Numbered from the stretch's first letter, positions 16,134 through 24,039 are shown. The stretch: DNA of 56,680 nucleotides from VRUE01 sp040904405 (GCA_040904405.1 JBBDTK010000014.1:1-56680), one strand, 5' to 3'. The notes: generated from the letters alone by a model not told the origin. Numbers and translations are program-made.

Positions 16134-17351
16134 TCAGCAGACCACGATCAGGTGGAACGACCGGTTGGCGACCGAACCCCCCTTGTCGTACGTCTTAACC
16201 CTTACCGCGCTGGGATTGGTCGCCAGGCCGGTTGGCATAGCGAAACCGAGCGGCTCGCTCCCCGGTGTGCCGGTGCCAGTTTCGCCGGGCACCGAGATGA
16301 AGCCGCAGTCCATCACTTCTTGGTTGAAGACGACGGTGAAGACGTTCGAGCTCGGTCCGCTGACGGAAACAACGTTGCTTGAACGCACGAGCGTCCCGGT
16401 AGCGCTCACCACCGCAAACAGGCTGGTTGCGGCCGGACCGGGCGGGCCCTGAATGCCCTCTTTGCCTTCGACGCCCTGAGGGCCTTGATTTCCTTCAGGC
16501 CCCTGTTCCCCCTGGGGGCCCTCTTTGCCTTCGGGTCCCTGTTGCCCCTGGGGACCGACGAGCGAGGTGCCGGTGCTCCAGACTCCGGCCAGCTTCGGGC
16601 CGTAGATCTCGAACGTGTCGGTGTCGATGTAGATGTCGCCGTCGGCGCCGGCTTCCGGATCTGGCGGCCCTTTGCCGCTCAGGACGGTTCGGCCGTCGGC
16701 CCCAGGACTACCGGCTTCACCGGGGACCCCTTCTACTCCGGGTTCCCCCTGCTCGCCTTTTTCGCCCTGGATGCCCTGCGGGCCCTGGATCCCCGGCGGG
16801 CCCTGCTCGCCCTGCTCGCCCTGGGGGCCTTGCTCACCCTGAAGCCCCTGCTCGCCTTTTTCGCCCTGGATGCCCTGCGGGCCCTGGATCCCCGGCGGGC
16901 CCTGCTCGCCCTGCTCGCCCTGGGGGCCTTGCTCACCCTGAAGCCCCTGCTCGCCTTTTTCGCCCTGGATGCCTGCTGGCCCGGCGGGGCCAATTGGGCC
17001 TGGGGGACCGGGCTCGCCTTGCCCGCCCCGTGCGTGTTCGTGTTGGCTGTCGCCCTTGGCGCGTCTCGCGCCCTGGACTCCCTGCGTGTCCCGGGTGCCG
17101 GGTTGCACCGAACTGGCCTTCAACCGAATGACACGCTCGCCCGATTTACAGGGTCGGTTCGTATCGACCAAGCGAATGCTGCCCTTGCTTGGCCCGGCGG
17201 TCTTGATGCAGACCTTGATCGTCGCCTGCGCGGTCGTCGCGGAAGCGAAGAGCACGGCGAGACACGCCAGGCCTGCCATCAGGGCAAGCACGGGTCGGCG
17301 AACACGGAAGAACACGAGTGGGAATGCGGTCATGCGTTGCCATATCGGCAT
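16134..17351 (-). CDS. Secreted collagen-like repeat protein
   Basis: 405 aa. An N-terminal hydrophobic signal/anchor (about 20-43), a short globular part with two Cys (VCIKTAG, NRPCKSGE), then about 130 residues of Gly-X-Y triplets rich in GEQGPQ/GPPG. A GADGDIYIDTDTFEIYGPK module follows, as in collagen-like phage or exosporium proteins, then a second short Gly-X-Y stretch, and a C-terminal beta-rich head (about 315-405) ending in RSFHLIVVC. It should form a trimeric stalk displaying the C-terminal head outside the cell. The triplet region includes two perfect 99-bp DNA repeats. An alternative start is the ATG at 17333. Confidence 0.85.
   Translation of the reverse strand: MPIWQRMTAFPLVFFRVRRPVLALMAGLACLAVLFASATTAQATIKVCIKTAGPSKGSIRLVDTNRPCKSGERVIRLKASSVQPGTRDTQGVQGARRAKGDSQHEHARGGQGEPGPPGPIGPAGPAGIQGEKGEQGLQGEQGPQGEQGEQGPPGIQGPQGIQGEKGEQGLQGEQGPQGEQGEQGPPGIQGPQGIQGEKGEQGEPGVEGVPGEAGSPGADGRTVLSGKGPPDPEAGADGDIYIDTDTFEIYGPKLAGVWSTGTSLVGPQGQQGPEGKEGPQGEQGPEGNQGPQGVEGKEGIQGPPGPAATSLFAVVSATGTLVRSSNVVSVSGPSSNVFTVVFNQEVMDCGFISVPGETGTGTPGSEPLGFAMPTGLATNPSAVRVKTYDKGGSVANRSFHLIVVC
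16745..16974. repeat. 99-bp tandem repeat inside the collagen-like gene
   Basis: Two complete and apparently identical 99-bp units (phases starting at 16749, 16848 and 16947) with a partial third. Each encodes 33 residues of Gly-X-Y triplets (GEQGLQGEQGPQGEQGEQ and the following GPPGIQGPQGIQGEK). The lack of synonymous change points to recent expansion; copy number probably varies among strains. Confidence 0.93.
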
Positions 17352-17453
17352 CTGAGATACCGCTCTTAAAATCGGCCTAAAACTTTTACCTCACCTTGCC
17401 CCAGGGCTTGCCCCCAGCGCCTTTTCCGGGATTTTGAGGACTCCCAAAAACGC

Positions 17454-17480
17454 GAAAACCCGCTTGATAAGCGGGCTTTC
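17454..17480 (-). terminator. Rho-independent-type hairpin
   Basis: Stem CCCGCTT/AAGCGGG (17459-17465 and 17469-17475) with a GAT loop, extended by GAAA/TTTC. Read on the minus strand it is followed by TTTTCGCGTTTTT, a good terminator tail. It would stop transcripts entering the collagen-like gene from upstream. No minus-strand gene remains upstream; only a plus-strand thioredoxin fragment is there. Confidence 0.65.
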
Positions 17481-17525
17481 GTCCTATGAGGTCTTCACGT
17501 TTGCGATTCACCGCCTGCTGATGCG

Positions 17526-17696
17526 GTCGGCGTCGACTCAGAGCCCGAGCTGGCCGCCCAGGCGGGCGCCCTGAGCATCCCCTACGTCGTCCTCTACCGC
17601 GACGGCGAGCCGGTTGCGAGGTCGGTTGGCGCGCTTCCCAAGGCCCGGCTCGAAGAGGCGCTGGGGCTGGAGGCCGAGCTGGAGCGGGCGGCGTAG
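17526..17696 (+). pseudogene. Thioredoxin C-terminal fragment
   Basis: An open frame without a start encodes VDSEPELAAQAGALSIPYVV followed by LYRDGEPVARSVGALPKARL, matching the second half of thioredoxin (cis-Pro in SIPYVVL, then the GxxP-K-L helix). The WCGPC active-site half is absent; upstream is the terminator hairpin. It ends 11 bp before the peroxiredoxin-like gene, probably a former thioredoxin-peroxiredoxin pair. Confidence 0.75.
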
Positions 17697-17707
17697 GGTA
17701 ACCGGCG

Positions 17708-18235
17708 ATGGCAGCGACACCGCCGGCCCTGGCCGGCATCTACGTGCGAAGCGCCGAGGGGGAGGAGATCCGTCTCGGCGCGCTGGTCGATCGGCCGACG
17801 ATCCTCGTCATCCCGCGCTACTACGGCTGCCTGCCGTGCCGCGACTACCTGCGCCAGGTCTCCGGCCGCCTCGGCGAGCTGGAAGAAGCGGGCGTGGGGG
17901 CGCTCGCGGTCTCGGTCGGGGCTCCGCACCAGGCCCGCTGGCTGACCGAGGAGAAGGGGATTCGCTTCCCGCTGCTCCTCGATCCCGAGCGCCGCGTCTA
18001 CGACGCGCTCGACCTGCCCCGCAAGTGGTGGGTGAGCCTCAACCCGCGCGGCTGGTGGAATTACGCGCGAGCGATCACCCGCGGCAACAGGCAGGGCAGG
18101 ATCATCGAGCCCAATCAGCTTCCCGGCCTCGCGGTGCTTGACGCGAACGCGAACGCCGTCTGGGTCCACCGCGGGCGGGCACTCGGCGACTATCCGCCGC
18201 TCGAGCGGGTGCTGGCCCGGCTCGCTCATCAGTAG
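17708..18235 (+). CDS. AhpC/TSA-like peroxiredoxin-fold protein
   Basis: 175 aa, thioredoxin fold. YYGCLPCRDYLRQV (about residues 38-51) supplies a CxxC where peroxiredoxin-like AhpC/TSA antioxidant proteins have their redox cysteine. KGIRFPLLLDPERRVYDALDL and GLAVLDANANAVWVHRGRALGDYPP are the later family segments. It probably reduces peroxides or disulfides with thioredoxin as donor; a fragment of thioredoxin lies immediately upstream. Its 3' end overlaps the convergent vapC stop by 7 bp. Confidence 0.8.
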   Translation: MAATPPALAGIYVRSAEGEEIRLGALVDRPTILVIPRYYGCLPCRDYLRQVSGRLGELEEAGVGALAVSVGAPHQARWLTEEKGIRFPLLLDPERRVYDALDLPRKWWVSLNPRGWWNYARAITRGNRQGRIIEPNQLPGLAVLDANANAVWVHRGRALGDYPPLERVLARLAHQ

Positions 18236-18600
18236 GGCGGACGAAGGCCCTCGAACATCGGGAAGTGCTTGACGTTGCGCGTCGCCAGCGTGGCGTCGAT
18301 CTGCTCGGCCGTCGCCGCGATCGCGAGGTCGGCAACCCCGATACCGGGGTGGCTGCGCCGCCAGCGCCGCCCGAGATCTCCGGCGCAACGCGCCACCGCT
18401 TCGCTGACCGGGACCCAGGCGATCGTCGCGAACAGCCTCTCCGCCACTCGCCGCTCCCCCGAGCGCAGCCCCTGGATCACCTCGATCCGGGTGATCTCCG
18501 AGCACGAGGGGCGCTCCTCGAGGCCGGCGAGGTACTCGGTCGCCGGAGTCGAGGCGCGCAGGTGATCGATGAGGACGCTGGTGTCGATGAGGACGCTCAA
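18229..18600 (-). CDS. vapC: PIN-domain toxin (VapC family)
   Basis: 123 aa. The acidic PIN residues are in place: Asp6 (VLIDTSVLID), Glu40 (TRIEVIQGL), Asp90 (VADLAIAATAEQ) and the late Asn/His segment ATRNVKHFP. VapC toxins are RNases that cut tRNA or rRNA and are neutralised by the cognate VapB. The start overlaps the antitoxin stop by 4 bp (18597-18600), the normal coupled arrangement. It appears intact. Confidence 0.9.
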   Translation of the reverse strand: MSVLIDTSVLIDHLRASTPATEYLAGLEERPSCSEITRIEVIQGLRSGERRVAERLFATIAWVPVSEAVARCAGDLGRRWRRSHPGIGVADLAIAATAEQIDATLATRNVKHFPMFEGLRPPY

Positions 18601-18869
18601 GGATCGAGGCGCGACAGCCGCGCGGCATCCTCGCGGCGCAGGCTCTCGGCGTACTCGGATCCCTCCTCAAGGTAGGGCGCGACCCCGGCGGTTCCCTCGA
18701 CCGCCTTCCTCCACTGCGCCCGCCAGGCACCGGCATCGCGTTCCTCCTGCGTCAGGTACTCGTCGACGGCTCGCCGGATCACCATCGAGCGCGAAGTTCC
18801 CTCCGCGGCGGCGCGGCGGTCGAGGCGAGTCGTCTGATCGTTATCGAGGTAGATCTGGGTTCGGTGCAT
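18597..18869 (-). CDS. vapB: Ribbon-helix-helix antitoxin (VapB/CopG type)
   Basis: 90 aa. The N-terminal ribbon-helix-helix is MHRTQIYLDNDQTTRLDRRA followed by EGTSRSMVIRRAVDEYLT. The C-terminal half (DAGAWRAQWRKAVEGTAGVAPYLEEG) would wrap the PIN toxin. It is first in the operon and translationally coupled to vapC. The start codon lies inside a perfect inverted repeat at 18868-18889, as expected for an autorepressed module. Confidence 0.88.
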   Translation of the reverse strand: MHRTQIYLDNDQTTRLDRRAAAEGTSRSMVIRRAVDEYLTQEERDAGAWRAQWRKAVEGTAGVAPYLEEGSEYAESLRREDAARLSRLDP

Positions 18870-18889
18870 GATGTATAACTATACATCAT
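18868..18889. promoter_or_regulatory. VapB operator, perfect 10-bp inverted repeat
   Basis: ATGATGTATA (18868-18877) and TATACATCAT (18880-18889), separated by AC. It overlaps the vapB start codon and is the most AT-rich point nearby, with TATA elements usable as -10 boxes. The VapB-VapC complex probably binds here. The stretch from 18890 to 19070 holds no gene that I can support. Confidence 0.85.
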
Positions 18890-19070
18890 CTTCAGCCGCA
18901 CCTGCTCGCACCTCCTTTGGCTTGACCCAATTGTTGCGGAGCAAAGGCAGGCACGTTGCGCTGATTGCGTCTGTTGCGGTTATTACGTTTGTGCGGTACA
19001 TTTTCCGTCCGAGGGGAAACGAGATCTACTGCGAGCCGGTGCAGTACTGGGCGTTCCATCTGCCCCCGCT

Positions 19071-20708
19071 CTACCCGGGACCCCGGCGTCCGACACCCTG
19101 GCGGGCGAGCGCGCCCAGCAGGACGGCGAGCGGCGCGGCGAGGGCGGCCTGCCGGGCGCGGCGCCAGGCGATGGCCGCCCGGGCGCCGTTGGCGCCGCAG
19201 GCACCATGCACGCCACCGCCGGGGTGGATCGCGGCGGAGCAGAGATAGAGGCGGCCGACCGGCGTCTCGGGGCGCCCGAGCCCGGGCGTGGGTCGGAAGA
19301 CCAGCTGCTGGTGAAGCTGGGAGGTGCCGCCGTTGAGCGCCCCGTTGACGAGGTTGCGGTCGGCGCGCTGGAGCTGGCGCGGACCGAGCACGTGCCGGCG
19401 GCGGATCGCCGCCCGGAAGCCGGGGGCCATCCGCTCCACCTGTGCCTCCATGCGGTCGGTGAACGCATCGAGCTCGGCCTCCTCCCAGGACCCGGCCAGC
19501 TCGCCGTCCGCGTCGCCGCGCGGGCGCTGTGGAACATGGGTGTAGGCCCAGGCGACGTCCTTTCCCGCCGGCATGCGGCTGTCGTCGACGCAGGCGTACT
19601 GGCCGAGGACGAGGTAGGGCCGAGCCGGGATCAGGTGCATCGCCAGCTCGCTCGAGTGGCGGGTGAGGTAGTCCATGTCGTCGGCGACGTGGACGGTCCC
19701 GGCGCGGTGCGCCTGTGGCGCGGTCCAGGGGATCGGGCGGTCCAGCGACCAGTCGACCTTCACCGTCGCGTTGTCGAGCTGGAAGCGATCGAGATCGGCC
19801 AACAGGCGCCCGGGCACGACCTCGCGCGGCAGCAGCTCGCGGTAGAGCTGCGGCGCGTCTACATCCGCGAGCACGGCCCGTCTGGCCCTCACTTCCTCAC
19901 CGCCCAGCAGGCGAACCCCGACCGCCCGCCCGGAGCGGACGAGGACGTCGGTCACGCGCGCGCCGCAGCGGACCTCCCCGCCGGCGGCGCGCAGGCGCGC
20001 CACCAGGGCCGCGGTCAGCTGGCCGGCGCCGCCCCGCGGCACCGGAAAGCCGTACTGCTGGCCCAGCGACGCGAGGACCCAGCCGTAGACGGCGGCCGGC
20101 GGCATCTCCGGCATCAGGTCGGCGTGCAGGGCGTTGCCGGCGAGGATGCGACCGCCCCCGGCGCCGCGAAAGTTCTCTTCGGCGAGGCGGCGCACCCCGA
20201 GCAGGGTCATCCGCGCCAGCCGCAGGGTTCCCGCCGGCCCCAGCTCCGCCGCCATCCGGCCGACCGGTCGCAGGGGCGGAAAGCTGCCGGTGAGGGCGTC
20301 CATCACATCCTCCCCGATCCGCTCCCAGAGTCCGTACAGCGCGCGCCAGGCGTCGCCGTCGCCCGGGGCGAAGGCGTCGAGCGAGGCGGCGGTCTCGTCG
20401 AGGTCGGTGCTGAGCAAGGCGCAGGCCCCGTCCTCGGAGGGGTGGGCGACGGCGACCTCAGCGCGGCGCCAGCTCAGTCCGTGGCGCTCCAACCCGAGGT
20501 CGCGCAGCGGCGAGGAGGCGACGGCCAGCGGGTAGAACGAGCTGAATAGGTCGCTGACGAAGCCCGGCTCGGTCAGCTCCGCCGACCTGACCGCACCACC
20601 GGGGTCGTCCTGCTCCTCGAGCACGACGACCTGCCAGCCGGCGCTGGCCAGCAGATTGGCGGCGACCAGCCCGTTGGGGCCCGAGCCGACGACGACCGCA
20701 TCGGCCAC
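19071..20708 (-). CDS. FAD-dependent oxidoreductase of the phytoene desaturase/CrtI type
   Basis: 545 aa. The dinucleotide-binding N-terminus is VVVGSGPNGLVAANLLASAG (residues 5-24), followed by LEEQDDPGGAVRS and GFVSDLFSSFYPLAVASSPL. The C-terminal LYLCSAAIHPGGGVHGACGANGA is the FAD-contact motif shared by CrtI and related retinol-saturase-like proteins. The substrate is unknown; no carotenoid synthesis gene is adjacent. It is 3 bp from the SRPBCC-membrane fusion upstream, so the two are likely co-transcribed. Confidence 0.87.
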   Translation of the reverse strand: MADAVVVGSGPNGLVAANLLASAGWQVVVLEEQDDPGGAVRSAELTEPGFVSDLFSSFYPLAVASSPLRDLGLERHGLSWRRAEVAVAHPSEDGACALLSTDLDETAASLDAFAPGDGDAWRALYGLWERIGEDVMDALTGSFPPLRPVGRMAAELGPAGTLRLARMTLLGVRRLAEENFRGAGGGRILAGNALHADLMPEMPPAAVYGWVLASLGQQYGFPVPRGGAGQLTAALVARLRAAGGEVRCGARVTDVLVRSGRAVGVRLLGGEEVRARRAVLADVDAPQLYRELLPREVVPGRLLADLDRFQLDNATVKVDWSLDRPIPWTAPQAHRAGTVHVADDMDYLTRHSSELAMHLIPARPYLVLGQYACVDDSRMPAGKDVAWAYTHVPQRPRGDADGELAGSWEEAELDAFTDRMEAQVERMAPGFRAAIRRRHVLGPRQLQRADRNLVNGALNGGTSQLHQQLVFRPTPGLGRPETPVGRLYLCSAAIHPGGGVHGACGANGARAAIAWRRARQAALAAPLAVLLGALARQGVGRRGPG

Positions 20709-20711
20709 GGT

Positions 20712-21650
20712 TCAACGCCTCTGCCGCTCGAAGGCTCCGTGGGCGACGGCGGCGAAGACGGCGTGGTGCAGGGCGGTGCGTCCGATGTCGGCCGCGTTCC
20801 AGCGCCACGGCGGTGGCGCCAAACCCATCGCGGGGACGATCGCAACGTCGGGCGTCACGGCGATCCCAAATAGCAGGGGCAGGCGGGCACGAGACGGCGA
20901 CACGCCGGCCGCCAGCGTCCCCCACGCACCGCCGGTGGCTCCGGCGACGAGAAAGTGGGAGGCCAGGGTGACCCGGCGCTCGCCGCTCGCACCGAGCTTC
21001 TCGATCGCGAGGGTCTTGGCCACCGCGCGTGCCGGGACCGAGCTCGGCTCGCGCCCACTGAGCCGCATCTCGACCAGCGTCGAGATGCTCATCGCAGCGC
21101 CGCCGACCAGCCCGGCGAGGAAGCCGCGGCCGAAGTCGCCGGCACGGTCGCCGCCCTGGCGGGCGCGCCCCTGGCCCGACCCCGGCGCTCGGGCGGGCTC
21201 GCGATCGAGATCGGCGGACGGCATCGGCACCTCGCCCTCGGCGAGCTCCTTCAGCCGCTCGACCGAGACGACGTTGCGATGGTGCAGCAGCCGGTCGGCG
21301 AGCGGGTTGTGGAGGAGCTTGGAGATCCTGTCGGCCGGCTCCTCCTCGAGCCGAAGCCGCGTGCCTCCCCCCTCCGCTTCCAGCATCACGGTGACGAAGG
21401 CGGTGCCGAGCGGCCGGACGCGAGCCCGCAGCCGCAGCTTGCGGTTCGGCTGCACCTCCTCGACCTGCGTGTTGTCCTCGATTCCGATGACGACCTGATG
21501 GTGAAAGCGCGAACCCTGCGCGGGCCACTCCTCGTCGGCGCTTCTGATCTTGCGCGAGCCGACCACCCAGTAGGCGTAGGAACGAGGGTCGGCGAGCACT
21601 TCGAAGCAGCGCTCCGGCGAGGCATCCGCGTGGGTTTCGGTCACCGCCAC
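20712..21650 (-). CDS. SRPBCC lipid-binding domain fused to a membrane domain
   Basis: 312 aa. Residues 1-145 are a polyketide-cyclase/START-like SRPBCC domain (ASPERCFEVLADPRSYAYWVVG, with VNVTLE-type strands such as AFVTVMLEAEGGGTRLRLEE). A charged linker follows, then a C-terminal membrane part (about 178-305) with GFLAGLVGGAAMSISTLVEM, HFLVAGATGGAWGTLAAG and LLFGIAVTPDVAIVPAMGL. The membrane part recalls DUF1440-like proteins. The fusion suggests that a hydrophobic ligand is passed to or from the membrane. It leads a two-gene unit with the CrtI-like oxidoreductase. Confidence 0.75.
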   Translation of the reverse strand: MAVTETHADASPERCFEVLADPRSYAYWVVGSRKIRSADEEWPAQGSRFHHQVVIGIEDNTQVEEVQPNRKLRLRARVRPLGTAFVTVMLEAEGGGTRLRLEEEPADRISKLLHNPLADRLLHHRNVVSVERLKELAEGEVPMPSADLDREPARAPGSGQGRARQGGDRAGDFGRGFLAGLVGGAAMSISTLVEMRLSGREPSSVPARAVAKTLAIEKLGASGERRVTLASHFLVAGATGGAWGTLAAGVSPSRARLPLLFGIAVTPDVAIVPAMGLAPPPWRWNAADIGRTALHHAVFAAVAHGAFERQRR

Positions 21651-21750
21651 GCTGCCCTGCTACCCGAGCGCCGTCACCGCTACACCGGCGCCGATGGGCT
21701 CGTCGCTCCGCGCCGCTTGGAACACCCGCGGCCGGGGTAGGTGGAGGTTG

Positions 21751-21882
21751 ATGCCATCCTCGCCTTCGGCTCCCCTCGAGAACGCCCGCGGCCGGCGGGT
21801 GATCGTCACCGGCGGGACCAGCGGCATCGGTCTGGCCGGCGAGCGCTCTCGCCCGGCTCGGGGCTGAAGAGGTCACGCCTCC
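21751..21882 (+). pseudogene. Short-chain dehydrogenase, N-terminal remnant
   Basis: An ATG at 21751 with a GGTGGAGG ribosome site opens a frame with the NAD-binding RRVIVTGGTSGIGLAG. It stops at 21865, but the +1 frame continues the expected helix as ASALARLGAEEVT. So a frameshift is present and the gene is cut off after about 45 codons, where the DUF4383 gene begins on the other strand. The rest of the SDR is missing. The interval 21651-21750 holds nothing else. Confidence 0.75.
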
Positions 21883-22316
21883 TCCGTCCGGGGACCCCCT
21901 TCCGGCACGTCCACCTCATGCCGCGGCTTGCTGGCGAGATAGGCGGCGATGCCGGTCACGGCAAGGATCGCGTGGAGGATGTTGTCCTCGGTGTTGACCG
22001 GCAGGAAACCGAGAATCGCCTCGTGGTTTCCGAGAATCGAGCCCCAGATCGCCACCACCAGATAGACCAAGCCGAAGGCGAGGGCGTAGATGCGCGACGC
22101 TTCCGGACCGGCCCGGAAGGCCACCAGGCCGAGCGCGCCGCTCAGGATGTGGACGATGTTGTGCCAGGCGTTCACGTCGAACACGCCAATCACGGCGTCC
22201 ACTTCCCCTGGGTCGCCGAAGGACGCGCTGTAGAAAAAGCCGACGATTCCAATAACCAGGAGGACCGCGCCGATCAATCCTGCGTAGAGACTGGCGGGAC
22301 TGTAGCTGTCGTACAT
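21873..22316 (-). CDS. DUF4383 membrane protein
   Basis: 147 aa with four transmembrane helices: YAGLIGAVLLVIGIVGF, IVHILSGALGLVAF, IYALAFGLVYLVVAIWGSILG and HAILAVTGIAAYLA. The order and the FDVNAWHNIVHILSG motif are those of DUF4383, whose function is unknown. The ATG at 22314-22316 was preferred over an upstream one at 22370 because AAGGAG lies 9 bases before it. The C-terminal tail is acidic and cytoplasmic. Confidence 0.85.
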   Translation of the reverse strand: MYDSYSPASLYAGLIGAVLLVIGIVGFFYSASFGDPGEVDAVIGVFDVNAWHNIVHILSGALGLVAFRAGPEASRIYALAFGLVYLVVAIWGSILGNHEAILGFLPVNTEDNILHAILAVTGIAAYLASKPRHEVDVPEGGPRTEEA

Positions 22317-22417
22317 GGGACGAAACTCCTTGTTCGGCCGCGAGCCGCGGCGTTTGAGCGCAGTACGCATCTAGGTACCCAGATGACCGGCGCCCAACCG
22401 CGGCCCGGCGCCGTTTG

Positions 22418-22882
22418 TCAGCTCGTTGGATCCTGGTCTACCTCCCCTCTCCACGCTCCGGTCTCCCCGCCGCTCGCCTCGATGAACTCTTTGAACCGCC
22501 GCAGATCGCCCTTCACGCGACGGTCGAGCACGCCGATCAAGTCGCCCGTCGCCTCCACCATTCCTTCCGGCTCGGCCTCGATCTGCGCGGTGATCCGCGC
22601 CCTGCCCTCGCCGACGCGGTGGAAGCTGATGACCCCGGCGTTCTCGGCGCCATCGACGTTCTTCCAGGCGACCCGCTCGTCGGGGCGCTGCTCGGTGATC
22701 TCCGCCGTCCACTCCTTCTTCTTCCCCCAGATGTCGGCGCGCCAGCGGATGTGCGTGTCGTCGAGCTGCCGCACCTCCTCTACTCCCTCCATGAAGCGCG
22801 GAAACTCCTCGAACTGAGTCCATTGGTTGTAGGCAGTTCGGGCCGGGACGTCGACCTCGATCGACTCCTGCACTGATGCCAT
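22418..22882 (-). CDS. SRPBCC (START-like) protein
   Basis: 154 aa, single SRPBCC domain, opening SIEVDVPARTAYNQWTQFEE (residues 7-26) and FPRFMEGVEEV, then WRADIWGKKKEWTAEITEQRPDERVAWKN and the final helix VKGDLRRFKEFIEA. This subgroup, a cyclase/dehydrase-like family, is common in bacteria near DUF4383-type stress proteins and has no assigned ligand. It lies 100 bp upstream of the DUF4383 gene on the same strand. Confidence 0.85.
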   Translation of the reverse strand: MASVQESIEVDVPARTAYNQWTQFEEFPRFMEGVEEVRQLDDTHIRWRADIWGKKKEWTAEITEQRPDERVAWKNVDGAENAGVISFHRVGEGRARITAQIEAEPEGMVEATGDLIGVLDRRVKGDLRRFKEFIEASGGETGAWRGEVDQDPTS

Positions 22883-22896
22883 CGCGGCGAAGCGAC

Positions 22897-23037
22897 ATGG
22901 CCAGCGAGAAGCAGCGCAAGGCCGCGCGGCGCAACGTGAAGAAGGCGTAGGCCGGCGCCAAGCGCAAACAGACCCTCAAGAACATGCCGACCAGGTCACA
23001 GATCGGCCCCGCCGATGGCAGCGCCTTACCTGAGTCC
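22897..23037 (+). pseudogene. Small Lys/Arg-rich protein gene with in-frame TAG
   Basis: The frame from ATG 22897 reads MASEKQRKAARRNVKKA, then TAG (22948-22950), then AGAKRKQTLKNMPTRSQ in the same frame. Small proteins of this kind (KQR-A-RRN-KKAQ-A-KK-TL) are familiar from bacterial genomes, where the stop position is Gln; CAG to TAG is a single change. The downstream end diverges. It is either a pseudogene or a 17-residue peptide. Confidence 0.5.
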
Positions 23038-23087
23038 ACCTGCTCCGACCGAGCGGCGACGCGCCCCCCGGCCCTCCATGGGCTTAC

Positions 23088-23660
23088 TCAGCTGCGGGAG
23101 GAGCGGGCTGGTTTTCGAGCACGTTTGGCTTTAGCGAGGCGTTTGCGCTGCGCTCTCGGCACCTCTTCGGTGACGACGGCCCCCGTCAGCGACTTGATCT
23201 GTCCCTCGAGGAACTTCGCCATCCGTTCCTCCTCGCGGCGGATCCCTTTTGCGAGCTTCGCCGTCTCGCGGTCCCCGACTTTCTCCGCGAGGGTCTCGAT
23301 CGCCAGGTAGGTGGCGATCTCCTCGTGCTCGTTGAAGTACTCGGTCTTGGCGTTCTTCAGCATCTTCTCCTGCTCACCGCTGCCCCGGACCATGTGCAGT
23401 GGCCCCTTCGCTGCGGCCATCGCCTTGCCGACCGCGGTTTGGGTCAGCTGCCCGCCGCCACCGAGTTTCTTGATCCGGCGCTCGAGGGCCTTGGCGTGAG
23501 CCTTCGTCTCTTTGAGGTGAGCTTTGAGGCGATTCCCGTACGGCGCCTTGGTCGTCATCGCGATATGTGCCTCGAGGCTGGTCTCCAGTTCCTTCTCCTT
23601 GCCGAATGCCTCGCTCAGGTACTGGACCAGCTTCGCGTCGCGCTCATTCAGATCCGCCAT
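23088..23660 (-). CDS. DUF892 (YciE/YciF-like) ferritin-fold protein
   Basis: 190 aa from an ATG at 23658-23660 with AAGGGAGCG upstream. It has four amphipathic helices with LVQYLSEAFGKEKELETSLEAHI, RLKAHLKETKAHAKALERRIKKLG, FNEHEEIATYLAIETLAEKVGD and REEERMAKFLEGQI, giving Glu/His pairs suitable for a dinuclear metal site. Family members are ferritin-like, stress-induced and of unclear function. A basic, Arg/Lys-rich tail follows. The frame upstream to 23771 is non-homologous. Confidence 0.87.
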   Translation of the reverse strand: MADLNERDAKLVQYLSEAFGKEKELETSLEAHIAMTTKAPYGNRLKAHLKETKAHAKALERRIKKLGGGGQLTQTAVGKAMAAAKGPLHMVRGSGEQEKMLKNAKTEYFNEHEEIATYLAIETLAEKVGDRETAKLAKGIRREEERMAKFLEGQIKSLTGAVVTEEVPRAQRKRLAKAKRARKPARSSRS

Positions 23661-23842
23661 TTTCGCTCCCTTGATCGTTGGTCGTCTCGGGCTACCCGGC
23701 GAACGAGGTGGGAAACGGGCAGATACCCAGGTCGCGACGAAAGTCTCGGGCTGAGCCGGACCAGGTTTCACGGAGACCGTGATCTACCCCAGTTCTGATG
23801 GAGTCCGGTTTCTAGAGTCCTTCGGCCCCAAGGAGGATTCAG

Positions 23843-23869
23843 ATGCCCCGCAAGTACCGCCAGAGTGCC
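23843..23869 (+). pseudogene. 5' end of a small basic protein gene, cut short
   Basis: A strong ribosome site AAGGAGG (23831-23837) precedes an ATG that encodes MPRKYRQSAG, similar to the start of short Arg-rich zinc-ribbon-type proteins in this class (from memory, not searched). After about nine codons the sequence becomes the reverse strand of another gene. Only the start region is left. Confidence 0.35.
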
Positions 23870-24034
23870 GGTCGAAATCCTCGGGACTCATCGGCGTGGT
23901 CCCGGTCCGCTTGCGGATCTCCTCGATCGAAGTCATCTTGGAAGGCCAGTCGGGCGCATAGATCAGCTTCGCCTCGGCCGCTTCCTCGTCGGTCATCGAC
24001 TCGACCTGTTCGATCAACTCAGCTTGGTCATGGG
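23870..24034 (-). pseudogene. Small acidic protein gene, broken at both ends
   Basis: The minus-strand frame gives IEQVESMTDEEAAEAKLIYA, then PDWPSKMTSIEEIRKRTGTT and PMSPEDFDRH, a composition unlike chance frames. An ATG at 24034 (MTKLS) runs into TGA after five codons and resumes in the next frame, so a one-base deletion is likely. The C-terminus is replaced by antisense of the basic-protein fragment. It may still start at TTG 24017. Unknown family. Confidence 0.4.
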
Positions 24035-24039
24035 AGCGC

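Noticed and set aside
16749..16974. 99-bp direct repeats as a possible CRISPR array
   Set aside because: There are no unique spacers; the repeats are in frame and encode Gly-X-Y collagen triplets.
16485..17369. Plus-strand Leu/Ala-rich frame opposite the collagen-like gene
   Set aside because: A repetitive antisense shadow of Gly-X-Y codons with no start context.
18868..19248. Plus-strand frame starting in the vapB operator
   Set aside because: No homology, no ribosome site, and its second half is antisense to the CrtI-like gene.
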